Shown: positions 35,573-45,058 of the stretch, one piece after another
Layout: each line of letters begins with the position of its first letter
How positions within the stretch are numbered: the first letter of the stretch is position 1
DNA from: an uncultured Opitutia bacterium
Lineage (GTDB): Bacteria > Verrucomicrobiota > Verrucomicrobiia > Opitutales > Opitutaceae
Length of the DNA: 64,000 nucleotides
NCBI GenBank assembly: GCA_903825285.1
Contig: CAIJZY010000041.1
Span: 62,001 to 126,000, forward strand
Reading direction: 5' to 3'
Notes under the pieces: model-generated
Told to the model about the DNA's origin: nothing
The model's database searches: none
What the model saw: the letters and a program-made list of their open reading frames with translations, nothing else
Program-made: the position numbers and the translations under genes

Positions 35573-37432
35573 TCAGCGCGCGGGCGCGCTGAAGCTGCGC
35601 CACTTGCTCAGCGGCAGGCTGCCGACGAGGATGAAGGCGACCTGGCTGGCAACGAAGGCGAGCAGCCACCAGAAGGCGGCGTCCATGAAGCCGTAGCTGT
35701 GCAGGCCGACGCCGAGCATGTTCACGCCGAACCAGCTCCAGCTCGTCACGATGTTGCCCATGATGGCGAGGTTCATCAGCCCGCGCTGCCGGATCATGCC
35801 GCCCCAGCGCGCGTGGAGGATGAGCGCGTTCCAGAGCACGATGATGAGCGCGCCGTTCTCCTTCGGGTCCCAGCCCCAGAACCGGCCCCAGGACTGGTCA
35901 GCCCAGATGCCGCCGAGCACGGTGCCGACGAAGCTGAACAGCGTGGCGAAGCAGACGATGCCGTAGACCATGCGCGCCAGGGCGTCGGCGGTGGGCGCGT
36001 CGAGCGACTTCGTGAACACGCCGCGGATGACGTACAGCAGGGCGAGGAAGCCGGCGAGGAACGTGGCGGCGTAGCCGACCGTCACGGTGACGACGTGCGT
36101 CGCGAGCCAGAAGTTCGAGTCGAGCACGGCGCGCATCATCTCGAGCGTGTCGCCACCCAGCGCGAGGTGGTGGGCAATGAGCAGCGTGCTGAAGCCGACG
36201 AGGCCGGCGGTGACGCTGCCGATGGCGTTGCGGTAGAGGCGCTCGAGGACGATGCAGAGGGCGACGGCGACCCAGCCGACGAAGAGCGCGGAGGAATAGA
36301 GGTTGGTGACGGGCGGGCGGCCCTCGAGCCACATGCGGACGCCGATGCCCGCGGTGGACAGCACCCAGGCGAGGATGACGAGGGCGAAGGCCGCGCGGCC
36401 GAGCTCGTCGGGCCACTTCAGCCACGAGAAGACCGCCAGGAGGAACACGACCACGTAAAGCAGCATGGCGGTGTAGAACGGCTGGGCGGAGTTGAAGCGC
36501 GCCTCGACGTCGCAGCGACCCATGAACCCGGGCAGGTCCCGGTCCAGGCCGGCGCGGTACTCGTGGACCAGGGTGTTGAAGGCCGCCGGCTGGTAGCCGC
36601 GCCAGGCGAGGCCGAGGCCGGCGTAGGTGGCCAGCCCGGGGTTGAGCTGGCCGGACTCCAGGCTCGCGCGCAGGGCGCCGCCGGCGTTGCGCCAGCCGGT
36701 CGCGACGCCGCGGTCGCCCACGGGCGGGATTGGCAGCAGGTAGCCGGTGGACTCGAGGGCCGCCGCCGCGTCGCTGAGCTCCAGCAGGGCCTTGGCCGCC
36801 GCCGCGTCATGCGGCTGGCCGGCCTGCTTCGCGCGCACGGCCGCCAGCCCGGCGGGAACCACGGTGTCGAAGTGCGCCAGCTGCTCGAGGAAATTCGGGA
36901 CGCCCGGCGCCAGCAGGCTGCCCTGGAGGCGCTGGTAGAGGATGACGCTGTCGCGCAGCTGGATCACCGCGCGCTGGAAGGGCGTGCGCACCGCCGGCTC
37001 GACGGACTCGGCGAGCTGCGACTGGCGCGCCAGCTCCGGCAGGCCCTTGGACACCTGGAGGTAGGTGAAGCGCTTCTTGCCCACACCCGCGCCGTCGTCG
37101 GGCGTGAGGTTGAGGAGCGTGAGCACGTCGGGATGGACGATCTCGAAGGTGGCGTAGGTGTCGGCCACCTCGGGCTTGTAGAGCATGTCGAGCAGCCACT
37201 CGGTGGGGCTCGCGGACCGGCCCTCGGGCGTGGAGACGCTCTGGCGGCCCTGCAGCACGAGGAGCGAGGTGCGGGCCACGGTGTCGAGCGGCTTGATGCG
37301 CCCGTTGACGAGGGTCGGGAGCCGGCTGAAGGCGGCGAGGTCGTACTCGCCCTGATAGCGGGGCGGGAGCAGCGAGGCCACGACGGCCAGGGCGGCGAGG
37401 AGGAGGACGGCGAGCGGGAGAAAGCGTTTCAT
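35573..37432 (-). CDS. ccsA: cytochrome c biogenesis protein CcsA/ResC with long periplasmic N-terminal region
   Basis: 619 residues from the ATG at 37432, preceded by a GCTCCC/CTCC-type weak site; the longer frame overlaps resB. After one N-terminal helix there is a ~300-residue soluble region (RLPTLVNGRIKPLDTVAR onward) and then about eight membrane segments with the tryptophan-rich haem-handling motif WGRFWGWDPKENGA near residue 520. With ResB it forms the System II haem exporter and cytochrome c synthetase, needed for the many cytochromes of this window. Confidence 0.9.
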   Translation of the reverse strand: MKRFLPLAVLLLAALAVVASLLPPRYQGEYDLAAFSRLPTLVNGRIKPLDTVARTSLLVLQGRQSVSTPEGRSASPTEWLLDMLYKPEVADTYATFEIVHPDVLTLLNLTPDDGAGVGKKRFTYLQVSKGLPELARQSQLAESVEPAVRTPFQRAVIQLRDSVILYQRLQGSLLAPGVPNFLEQLAHFDTVVPAGLAAVRAKQAGQPHDAAAAKALLELSDAAAALESTGYLLPIPPVGDRGVATGWRNAGGALRASLESGQLNPGLATYAGLGLAWRGYQPAAFNTLVHEYRAGLDRDLPGFMGRCDVEARFNSAQPFYTAMLLYVVVFLLAVFSWLKWPDELGRAAFALVILAWVLSTAGIGVRMWLEGRPPVTNLYSSALFVGWVAVALCIVLERLYRNAIGSVTAGLVGFSTLLIAHHLALGGDTLEMMRAVLDSNFWLATHVVTVTVGYAATFLAGFLALLYVIRGVFTKSLDAPTADALARMVYGIVCFATLFSFVGTVLGGIWADQSWGRFWGWDPKENGALIIVLWNALILHARWGGMIRQRGLMNLAIMGNIVTSWSWFGVNMLGVGLHSYGFMDAAFWWLLAFVASQVAFILVGSLPLSKWRSFSAPAR

Positions 37433-37455
37433 GGCAGGGAGCAGGGTCGGTCGGT

Positions 37456-38613
37456 TCAGGCCGCGGCGCGGCGCTTGGTGAAGAAGCCGGCCAGGTGGAT
37501 GCCGAACTGGAGCAGGAGTCCGAGCGTGATCACGCCGCACGCGATGTACGGGATGAGCCAGCTGGGGTTGCGCACCACCTGGAGGACGGTGGTGGTGTCG
37601 TTGTTCTCAAAGCCGGCCTGGTAGAACGTGAGCCCGGCGTAGCGCAGGGGGTTGTTCATGTAGATCAGCACCTCGCGGTCGTCGCGGCCGTCGGGGGTGG
37701 TGAGCCGGATGCGGCTGGAGAAGTTCTTCGGGATGTCCGTGCCGGCGTAGCGGTCGTGGCTGAACTTCAGCAGCGTGAGCGAGAAGGGCCGGTAGTGCCG
37801 GGCAAAGCGCAGCTCCATCTTCCAGGTGCGGCCGGCGGCGGTGAAGGTCTGCGGCTCCTCGAGGGCCGGCGAGACCAGCCAGGTCCCCAGCGAGCCCTCG
37901 GCGCCGACCAGCTCGATGTAGGCGCTGGGGATGTTGCGCTCGTCCTCCTTGTAGGTGAGCGGCTTCACGGTTGCGATGACCTGCGGGCCGACGCCCTGCG
38001 TGGCGATGCCGGGCGCCTCGGCGCCCATCATGGGCCCGCGCATGGACAGCGTGGAGTTCGGGAAGAAGGTCTTCACCACGACGCGGAAGGGCAGCTTCGG
38101 GTGCTGGATCGTCTCGAGCCGGGCCAGCGGCCGCTCGGGGATGGCGACGACCTCGTCGAACTTCGGGTCGGTGGTGTCCGTGATCGCCAGCTCGATGTTG
38201 CGGAAGCTTTCCGAGTAATTCTTGGTCTGCCCCTGGTCGAGCCGCAGGGTGAAGTCCTGCTGCATGAGCCCCGAGAGGAGCTCGCCGATGAGCAGGAGGA
38301 TCAGGCCGGCGTGGGCGAACCAGATGCCGAGCTTCCGCCACTCCCACTTGAAGCGGTAAATGTGCGCCCCGAGGAGGTTGATCAGCAGCAGGCCGCCGAT
38401 GCTGTAGCCGCCGGGGAAGACGGCGAGCGACACGCCGCCGACCTTCCAGAAGACGACGAAGGTGCGGAAATACTTTTCCTGCACCACCCAGACGCCGAGG
38501 TTAACCTGGTCCAGCGTGGCCGCCATCACGAGGATGATCGAGAACACGATCAGCACGACGGTCAGCTTGAGCGAGACCAGCAGGTCGCGCAGGTCCTTGA
38601 GAGTGGTGAGCAT
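37456..38613 (-). CDS. resB: cytochrome c biogenesis protein ResB
   Basis: 385 residues. Opening LRDLLVSLKLTVVLIVFSIILVMAATL, two further helices and a large periplasmic domain ending in LRYAGLTFYQAGFENN and a last membrane helix are typical ResB/Ccs1. It partners CcsA 23 bp downstream. Confidence 0.9.
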   Translation of the reverse strand: MLTTLKDLRDLLVSLKLTVVLIVFSIILVMAATLDQVNLGVWVVQEKYFRTFVVFWKVGGVSLAVFPGGYSIGGLLLINLLGAHIYRFKWEWRKLGIWFAHAGLILLLIGELLSGLMQQDFTLRLDQGQTKNYSESFRNIELAITDTTDPKFDEVVAIPERPLARLETIQHPKLPFRVVVKTFFPNSTLSMRGPMMGAEAPGIATQGVGPQVIATVKPLTYKEDERNIPSAYIELVGAEGSLGTWLVSPALEEPQTFTAAGRTWKMELRFARHYRPFSLTLLKFSHDRYAGTDIPKNFSSRIRLTTPDGRDDREVLIYMNNPLRYAGLTFYQAGFENNDTTTVLQVVRNPSWLIPYIACGVITLGLLLQFGIHLAGFFTKRRAAA

Positions 38614-38619
38614 GGCGGG

Positions 38620-39750
38620 TCAGGGGGCCGAGAGGGATTGGAGGAAGGCGGTGAAGGCCGGTTTTTCCTTCGCCACGAGGTCCACCGGACCGGTGAGCTT
38701 GAAGAACCAGGTGGCATTGCCGAAGGGCACGATCGCCCCGAGCATGCGCACGGGCCGGTCGGCGGCACCGCCGGAGAAATCCACATAGGTCACGGCCAGG
38801 CCGTGGGGCGACAGCCGCGTCACCACGCCGGCGACGTCGGCCTCGGCCAGCGGGGCCAGTTGCAGCTGGCTGCGCCAGCGGTTGAGGTTGGCCAGCTCCC
38901 CACCGACATCGCCGGGAAAAGCGGTCACGGACAGGTCGCCCACGGCGCCATTCGCGCCGGTCACCGCGTAGGTGGCCTTGCGCATGGCGGTCGCCGGGCG
39001 GCTTTCCCAGTTGGCGGGTGCGGTCCACTTCAGGCCCGCCCCCTCGGCCTTGATGACCTCGGTGTTGGCCATGTCGGCCGCCGGGGCCGCGGGCGCGGCC
39101 GGCGACGCGGCGGGAGTCAGGTTGGCATGCGCGGCGGCCAGCGAGGGGGCCGCGGCGTCGGACTTCAGCGTCTGCAGGAAGGCCATGAACGCGGGCCGGG
39201 CCTTCGCCACCGCGGCATCGGGTCCGATGAGCTTGAAGAACCAGGTCGCGCCGCCGCTGGGCACCATCGCACCGAGCATGCGGGCGGGTTTTTCCTTCGA
39301 GCCGCCGAGAATGTCCACCACGCCGACCTGCAGCCCGCCTACGTCGAGGCGGGAGACCGCGCTGGCCAGCTCGGCCTCGGAGATCGGGGCGACCTGCAGC
39401 TGGCCGCGCCAGCGGTTGACGTTGGCCAGCTCGCCGCCGACGTCGCCCGGGAAGGCGGTCACGGCCAGCTCCGCGCCCTCGCCCACGACAAAGGTCGCCT
39501 TGCGCACGCCGGTGGCTCCCTTGTTCTGCCACTCCGCGGGGGCGGTCCAGGTCAGGCCCGGGCCGCTGGCCTGGGCAACCGATGGTCCCGCCATGTTGCC
39601 GGACCCGGCCATGCCGGCGGCCGGCGGGGCAACGGCCGGCGCCGCGGCGGCGGTTTCCTTGGGAATTTGGTAGACCGCGATGTTGGAATCGCGGCAGGCG
39701 CCGAGCAGGAACGGTAGCGACAAAAGGAGGCTAAGCCGGGAGGAACGCAT
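38620..39750 (-). CDS. lipoprotein with two tandem copies of an uncharacterised domain
   Basis: 376 residues from the ATG at 39750. Lipobox LLGAC with Cys19. Two copies of a ~140-residue domain follow (about 70-220 and 235-376), each with a LTWTAPAEWQ/LKWTAPANWE start, an AFPGDVGGELANxNRWRxQLQ core and a MLGAxVPxGxATWFFKLxGP end. It lies 6 bp upstream of resB, so it is likely co-transcribed with cytochrome c assembly genes. I do not recognise a function; an assembly accessory role is inferred from context only. Confidence 0.75.
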   Translation of the reverse strand: MRSSRLSLLLSLPFLLGACRDSNIAVYQIPKETAAAAPAVAPPAAGMAGSGNMAGPSVAQASGPGLTWTAPAEWQNKGATGVRKATFVVGEGAELAVTAFPGDVGGELANVNRWRGQLQVAPISEAELASAVSRLDVGGLQVGVVDILGGSKEKPARMLGAMVPSGGATWFFKLIGPDAAVAKARPAFMAFLQTLKSDAAAPSLAAAHANLTPAASPAAPAAPAADMANTEVIKAEGAGLKWTAPANWESRPATAMRKATYAVTGANGAVGDLSVTAFPGDVGGELANLNRWRSQLQLAPLAEADVAGVVTRLSPHGLAVTYVDFSGGAADRPVRMLGAIVPFGNATWFFKLTGPVDLVAKEKPAFTAFLQSLSAP

Positions 39751-39858
39751 AAACAGAGTGTTGGTAGAAATGAAACCGAAGCAATCCGCCAGACGGAGGT
39801 CGGGCGGTTGGAACGATGTAATGTGCTGATAATGATGCCTGAACCCCCGGGGACGGGC

Positions 39859-39875
39859 TGCGCATATTTTGCGCA
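39859..39875. promoter_or_regulatory. TGCGCA-N5-TGCGCA dyad upstream of hypE
   Basis: TGCGCATATTTTGCGCA, followed 4 nt later by TTCACCAA. The same arrangement, including TTCACCAA at identical spacing, is found at 60250 before a cytochrome gene. It lies in the 298-bp gap between the divergent lipoprotein and hypE, 173 bp before the hypE start. Candidate operator of a dimeric regulator. Confidence 0.6.
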
Positions 39876-40048
39876 CCCTTCACCAACCCTTGTTTTGCAG
39901 TCGGGCCGCAGGATCCGGATTCGGCGGCACAAAGCGTTGCAGCCAAGCGCTCCGACTGATGTTTCGCGCCTCCGGCCGCGCCGGACACTCCCCGGCCGGC
40001 AAAGACGGAAGGTTTGAAAACCCCTCCGCTCATCCCTCTGCTTTCGAC

Positions 40049-41113
40049 ATGGCCTCACCCACCCCGCCATCGTCCGGACTGAGCTGCCCCGTGCCGCTGC
40101 CGCACCGGGTCGAGATCACCGTCGGCCATGGCGGGGGCGGCCGGCTGACGCAGGAGCTGATCGACCGGGTGTTCCGGCCGGCCTTCGCGAACCCCGCGCT
40201 GGAGGCCCAGCACGACGGCGCCCTGCTGCGTCTCCCCGGCGGGGGCCGGCTGGCATTCACCACCGACTCGCACGTGGTCAGCCCGCTGTTTTTCCCGGGC
40301 AGTGACATCGGCAAGATCGCCGTCAACGGCACCGTCAACGATCTCTGCATGTGCGGCGCCCGCCCGCTTTGGCTGAGCGCCGGCTTCATCCTCGAGGAGG
40401 GCTTCCCCATCGCCACGCTGGAGAAGGTCGTCGCCTCGATGCAGGCCGCGGCCGCGGCCGCGGGCGTGGGCATCGTCACGGGCGACACCAAGGTGGTGGA
40501 GCGCGGCAAGGGCGACGGCCTGTACGTCACCACGGCCGGACTCGGCGTGATCGAGACGCCCCTGACCGTGGCGCCGTCGAGCATCCGTCCGGGCGACGCC
40601 ATCATCCTCAGCGGCGACCTGGGCCGCCACGGCATGGCCATCATGGCGACGCGCGCCGGGCTCGAGTTCGAGAGCGCCATCGAGAGCGACTGCGCCCCGC
40701 TCGTGGCGCCGGTGCAGGCGCTGCTGACGGCCGGGCTGGAAATTCACTGCCTGCGCGACCTGACCCGCGGCGGACTGGCGACCTCGCTCGTCGAGCTGGC
40801 GGAATCCGCCAAGGTGGGCATCGCCATCGACGCCGCCAAGATTCCCGTGACGGAGCTGGTCCGCGGCGCGTGCGAGATCCTCGGCCTGGATCCGCTCTAC
40901 GTGGCCAACGAGGGCCGCTTTGTCTGCCTCGTGCCCGCGGCCCAGGCCGCGCAGGCCCTGGAGATCATCGCGCGGACCGCGCCCGGCGGACCGCCGGTCA
41001 TCATCGGCCAGGTCAACGCGGGCCCGGCGGGCCAGGTGACCCAGCGCAGCATCATCGGCGCCGAGCGCATCGTGGACCGCCTCAGCGGCGAGCAGCTCCC
41101 GCGGATTTGTTGA
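40049..41113 (+). CDS. hypE: hydrogenase maturation protein HypE
   Basis: 354 residues from the ATG at 40049. N-terminal [17 protein letters not shown] and ATP site motifs ([23 protein letters not shown] in two blocks) of the PurM fold, ending in the essential PRIC, whose C-terminal cysteine is turned into thiocyanate. It supplies cyanide ligands to the Ni-Fe centre with HypF. It is separated from the rest of the hyp genes and points towards them (convergent). Confidence 0.93.
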   Translation: MASPTPPSSGLSCPVPLPHRVEITVGHGGGGRLTQELIDRVFRPAFANPALEAQHDGALLRLPGGGRLAFTTDSHVVSPLFFPGSDIGKIAVNGTVNDLCMCGARPLWLSAGFILEEGFPIATLEKVVASMQAAAAAAGVGIVTGDTKVVERGKGDGLYVTTAGLGVIETPLTVAPSSIRPGDAIILSGDLGRHGMAIMATRAGLEFESAIESDCAPLVAPVQALLTAGLEIHCLRDLTRGGLATSLVELAESAKVGIAIDAAKIPVTELVRGACEILGLDPLYVANEGRFVCLVPAAQAAQALEIIARTAPGGPPVIIGQVNAGPAGQVTQRSIIGAERIVDRLSGEQLPRIC

Positions 41114-41115
41114 GC

Positions 41116-41158
41116 GGGATTCGGGATTCGATTACCGGAGCCCGGTGTTCGAATCCCG
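41116..41158. repeat. GGGATTC word repeat and hairpin between hypE and cbiO
   Basis: Two direct GGGATTC copies (41116, 41123), the second pairing as CGGGATTCGA (41122-41131) with TCGAATCCCG (41149-41158). Likely a 3'-end structure for the convergent genes. Confidence 0.65.
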
Positions 41159-41162
41159 GCAT

Positions 41163-41981
41163 TCAGCGCGCACGCTCGGATGCCGGCGCCGGCGCTTCGG
41201 ATTTCGTCCCTCGGGTTTCGGGCTTCACCTCATGCGGGTGCCGGTGCTGCAGGATGTGCGGCCGCTCGAGGCCGTGGGCGAGCATCAGCGGCTCGTCGTC
41301 GAGCAGCGCGGCGGTCGGGCCGTCCGCGATGATACGGCCGCCGTCGAGGATGACGGCCCGCGGGCAGAGCTCCACCACCAGCTCAAGGTCGTGCGTGGCG
41401 ATCAGCTTCGTGGCGCGGACGCTCCGCAGCAGCGCGATCAGCTCGCGACGGCCGCGGGGGTCGAGCCCGCTCGTCGGCTCGTCGAGCACCAGGATGGACG
41501 GCGCGCACGCCAGCAGGCCCGCCAGGCAGGCGCGGCGCTTCTCGCCGCTGCTCAGGTGGTGCGGCGGGCGATGGCCGAGATGCACCAGCCCCACCTCCTC
41601 CAGCGCGTGCTGCACGCGGGCCGCCACCTCCTCGGGCCCGAGCCCGAGCTGCTGCGGGCCGAAGGCGACATCCTCGCGCACGGTCGCGCAGAACAACTGG
41701 TCGTCGGCGTCCTGGAACATCAGGCCGACCTGGCGGCGGATCACGCCGAGGTTGCCGGCGGCCACGGCCTCGCCCTGGATGGCCACCGCGCCGCCCGCCT
41801 CCGGAAAACGCTCGGGCAGGATGCCGTTGAGGTGACGCAGCAGCGTGGACTTGCCCGAGCCGTTCGGCCCGAGGAGGCCGACGCACTCGCCGGGCGCCAC
41901 CGTCAGCCGCACCTCGCGCAGGGCCGCCGTGCCGTCGGGATAGGCATAGGTGAGTCCGTTGAGCTGGATGGCGGGGATCAT
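41163..41981 (-). CDS. nickel/cobalt ECF transporter ATPase (CbiO/NikO type)
   Basis: 272 residues from the ATG at 41981. Walker A GPNGSGKST, ABC signature LSSGEKRRACLAG, Walker B ILVLDEPTSGLD and switch histidine ATHD are all present. It powers the transporter formed with the two genes upstream; in a hyp operon nickel is the likely substrate. Confidence 0.9.
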   Translation of the reverse strand: MIPAIQLNGLTYAYPDGTAALREVRLTVAPGECVGLLGPNGSGKSTLLRHLNGILPERFPEAGGAVAIQGEAVAAGNLGVIRRQVGLMFQDADDQLFCATVREDVAFGPQQLGLGPEEVAARVQHALEEVGLVHLGHRPPHHLSSGEKRRACLAGLLACAPSILVLDEPTSGLDPRGRRELIALLRSVRATKLIATHDLELVVELCPRAVILDGGRIIADGPTAALLDDEPLMLAHGLERPHILQHRHPHEVKPETRGTKSEAPAPASERAR

Positions 41982-41991
41982 GGGAAGGGAG

Positions 41992-42615
41992 TCATCGCCA
42001 GCCGCGCGCGCCCATGGCGTCGTAGACCCGCTCGGCGCGCTCGGTCGCCCGCACGAACAGCTGTCCGACGACGGTGGCGGCCGCCCACCAGGCAAACCGG
42101 CGCCCGGTGGTGAACGTGCGGCTGGCCCGGGCGCGGCGCATGCGCTCGGCCTCGTCGGCCAGGACAAACAGGTAGCGGTGCATCAGGGCGATGGTAGTCA
42201 CGAGCAGCGCGGGCACGTGCACCCGGCGCATGACGGCGAGCATCTCGGCGAACGGCGTCGCCTGCGCGAGCAGAATCACCGTGGCCAGGCACAGGCCGCT
42301 GCGCAGCGCCGTGATCTTCCAGTCGAGCACGCCGCCGGGGCTCCAGGCCGCGGCGAGCGCCACGCCTGCGACAAACGGCGAGAGCGCGAGGAGGCGGCGC
42401 AGCACCGGACCGGGCGGCAGCCGGCCCAGCGCCCAGACCACGCCCAGGAGCAGCGCCACGCCCGCGAACCAAAGTTTCCAGCCGGCAGGCACCACCGCCG
42501 TGCCGGTGATCAGGACCAGCGCGCCCGCCATCTTCGCCGCCGCCGGCCAGCAGAGGACCGCGCGGTTCGCCCGCGGATCGCCCGACGCAAAGGAAGGAGG
42601 CGCGAGCACCGTCAT
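41992..42615 (-). CDS. nickel/cobalt ECF transporter transmembrane protein (CbiQ/NikQ type)
   Basis: 207 residues with about five membrane segments and the cytoplasmic coupling region AEMLAVMRRVHVPALLVTT with a later RARASRTF, as in CbiQ. It couples the ATPase (10 bp downstream) to the substrate-binding NikM. Confidence 0.85.
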   Translation of the reverse strand: MTVLAPPSFASGDPRANRAVLCWPAAAKMAGALVLITGTAVVPAGWKLWFAGVALLLGVVWALGRLPPGPVLRRLLALSPFVAGVALAAAWSPGGVLDWKITALRSGLCLATVILLAQATPFAEMLAVMRRVHVPALLVTTIALMHRYLFVLADEAERMRRARASRTFTTGRRFAWWAAATVVGQLFVRATERAERVYDAMGARGWR

Positions 42616-42699
42616 GGGCGGGAGTCACCCAAACCCGGTGCCACGCCGGGCGTGACTAACCGGTTTGGGAATGGTTCGTGGACGGGGACGGGCATGGCG

Positions 42700-43659
42700 T
42701 CAGATCTCCGTTTTCAGGGCGGGCCCCTCCCGGGGCACCACCAGGCGGCTGAAGCCGATGGCGAGGAGGAAGACCACCAGGGCCCCGGCCGCGCCCGCGA
42801 GGGCGGTGGCGAGGCCCGGCGAGGTGATGCCGGGCAGCTGGTAGTCCGGGATGAGCGCCGGCAGCAGCGGGGAGGAGGCCGGGTGGTTGAAGCCCAGGCG
42901 GGCGGCGACGGACTCAAGCCCGTCGGGCCACGGACACGCGAATGGAGCCACAAACAGCGCGATCCCGAGCGTGACCAGCAGCCCGAAGACCACGAACGGG
43001 CCCACGCGCCCCGGGGCCGCGGCGGCGCCGGGCTGGTCGGGCAGCAGGTCGGGCCGCGTCCGCGCGATGGCGAGCAGCACCAGGGCGCTCACGGCGCCCT
43101 CGCCCAGCCCGATGAGCGCATGGACGCCGACCATGGCGGGAAACCCGACGCGCCAGGCCACGGTGCCGGACCAGGCCAGCTGGCCCGCACAGGCCGCCGC
43201 CGCGATGATCGTCGAGCACCAGCCCGCGAAGGCCAGCGCCGCCACGCGGCCGCGGAGTCCGGGCAGCAGCCGCGCGACGCCGCGGTAGACCGCGTAGCCG
43301 CCGACCGTCGCGGTGAGGCCCATGTTGAAGAGGTTCGCGCCGAGCGCCATCACGCCGCCGTCGGCAAAGAGGAAGCACTGCACGATCAGCACCGTGGCGA
43401 CGACCACCACGGCGGCGGCGGGGCCGAGCAGGACGGCGACGAGCGCCCCGCCGACCAGGTGGCCGGAGGTGCCGCCCATGACGGGAAAATTGACCATCTG
43501 CGCCGCGAAGAGGAACGCGGCCGCCAGCCCGAGCAGCGGGACGCGGCGCGGCGGCAGCTCCCGCCGGACCTCGCGCAGCGCATACCCGAGGCCGGCCGCC
43601 GACAGCGCCCCCGTGGCGAGGGCGGTCTTGGCGTCGAGGAAGCCGTCGGGAATGTGCAT
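42700..43659 (-). CDS. nickel transporter substrate component, NikM fused to NikN (PDGLE domain)
   Basis: 319 residues beginning MHIPDGFLD; the N-terminal Met-His is part of the metal site in the CbiM/NikM family. Seven helices form the S-component (to about residue 205), then a C-terminal part with CPWPDGLESVA and a final helix corresponds to the small NikN/CbiN-like subunit. Encoded 9 bp after hypD. Confidence 0.88.
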   Translation of the reverse strand: MHIPDGFLDAKTALATGALSAAGLGYALREVRRELPPRRVPLLGLAAAFLFAAQMVNFPVMGGTSGHLVGGALVAVLLGPAAAVVVVATVLIVQCFLFADGGVMALGANLFNMGLTATVGGYAVYRGVARLLPGLRGRVAALAFAGWCSTIIAAAACAGQLAWSGTVAWRVGFPAMVGVHALIGLGEGAVSALVLLAIARTRPDLLPDQPGAAAAPGRVGPFVVFGLLVTLGIALFVAPFACPWPDGLESVAARLGFNHPASSPLLPALIPDYQLPGITSPGLATALAGAAGALVVFLLAIGFSRLVVPREGPALKTEI

Positions 43660-43668
43660 GGGAAATCC

Positions 43669-44763
43669 TCAGGCCGCGGTGCGGGCGCGGTACCGGTGGT
43701 AGGCGGCGCAGGCGCCCTCGCTGGACACCATCGGCGCGCCGAGCGGGTGCTCGGGGGTGCAGCGGGTGCCGAAGGCGGGGCACTGGTGCGGCTTGCGGAT
43801 GCCGCGCATGATCTCGCCGCTGATGCACTCGGTGGGGGCCGCGGCGGGCGCGGCGACGCGCGGGAAGCGGCGCGCGGCGTCGTAGGCGGCGTACTCGGGC
43901 CGCACGGCCAGGCCGCTGCGCGGGATCACGCCCAGCCCGCGCCAGTCGCGGTCGGAGACCTCGAAGACCCGCTCGACCAGCTGGCGCGCGTGGACGTTGC
44001 CGTCGGAGCGGACGGCGCGCGAGTAGGCGTTGGCCACCTCGGCGCGGCCGGCCTCGAGCTGCCGCACGCAGAGCAGGATGCCCTCGAGGATGTCCACGGG
44101 CTCGAAGCCCGTGATGATGATCGGCGCGCGGTGGTCCCGCGCGATCGGGCCGTACTCCGCGGTGCCCATGATCGTGCACACGTGGCCGGCGGCGAGGAAG
44201 CCCTGCACGCGGTTGTCGGGGGAGCCGAGGATGGCGCGCATCGCCGGCGGCACGAGGACGTGCGAGGTGAGGATGGAGAAATTGTCGAGGCGCTCGCGCT
44301 CGGCGCGCAGCACCGCCATCGCGTTCGCCGGCGCGGTGGTCTCGAAGCCGACGGCGAAGAACACCACCGGCCGCGCGGGGTTCTCCCGCGCGAGCCCCAC
44401 CGCGTCGAGCGGCGAGTAGACGATGCGGACGTCGCCGCCGCGGGCCTTGGCCGTGAGCAGGTCGATGCCGTTGCCCGGCACGCGCAGCATGTCGCCGAAC
44501 GAGCAGAGGATCACGCCCGGGCGCAGCGCCAGCTCCACCGCCGCGTCAATCAGGTCCGCGCTCGTCACGCACACCGGGCAGCCCGGGCCGTGGACGAGCG
44601 TGATGGCCGGGGGCAGCAAATCATCGAGGCCGAACTTGACGATCGCGTGGGTCTGCCCGCCGCAGATCTCCATGATGGTCCACGGCCGCGTCGCGGCGCG
44701 CGCCACGGCGTCGGCCAGGGTGTGCACGAGGGCGGCGTCGCGGTATTCGTCGACGTATTTCAT
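43669..44763 (-). CDS. hypD: hydrogenase maturation protein HypD
   Basis: 364 residues. The motifs [23 protein letters not shown] and [16 protein letters not shown] are the HypD catalytic cysteines and thiol network. The C terminus carries the 4Fe-4S cysteines in [23 protein letters not shown] (two blocks). With HypC it assembles the Fe(CN)2CO unit. Start overlaps hypC by 4 bp. Confidence 0.95.
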   Translation of the reverse strand: MKYVDEYRDAALVHTLADAVARAATRPWTIMEICGGQTHAIVKFGLDDLLPPAITLVHGPGCPVCVTSADLIDAAVELALRPGVILCSFGDMLRVPGNGIDLLTAKARGGDVRIVYSPLDAVGLARENPARPVVFFAVGFETTAPANAMAVLRAERERLDNFSILTSHVLVPPAMRAILGSPDNRVQGFLAAGHVCTIMGTAEYGPIARDHRAPIIITGFEPVDILEGILLCVRQLEAGRAEVANAYSRAVRSDGNVHARQLVERVFEVSDRDWRGLGVIPRSGLAVRPEYAAYDAARRFPRVAAPAAAPTECISGEIMRGIRKPHQCPAFGTRCTPEHPLGAPMVSSEGACAAYHRYRARTAA

Positions 44764-45029
44764 GGCGGGGTGACGCCGGCGGGCGCGGCGTCGAGGCCGT
44801 CGAGCTCCCCCATGGCCTTGAGGTAGCGGAAGGTTTCCTCGGCCTCCTGCGGGTCGATGGTGCTGATGGCGACGCCGACGTGGACCAGGACAAAGTCGCC
44901 GAGCTTGGCCTCGGGCGTGCAGGTGAGGCTGACGAGCTTGATGACGCCCGCGAAGCTGACCTTCGCGGAGCGGAGGAGCGGGTCCCCCTCGGAGATTTCA
45001 ACGATCTTGCCGGGTACGGCGAGGCACAT
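44760..45029 (-). CDS. hypC: hydrogenase maturation chaperone HypC
   Basis: 89 residues starting MCLAVPGKI; Cys2 carries the Fe unit. [16 protein letters not shown] is the conserved central part. Between hypF and hypD in an overlapping order. Confidence 0.95.
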   Translation of the reverse strand: MCLAVPGKIVEISEGDPLLRSAKVSFAGVIKLVSLTCTPEAKLGDFVLVHVGVAISTIDPQEAEETFRYLKAMGELDGLDAAPAGVTPP

Positions 45030-45058
45030 GGGATGGGGTGGGACGAAGGTTTAGGGGA

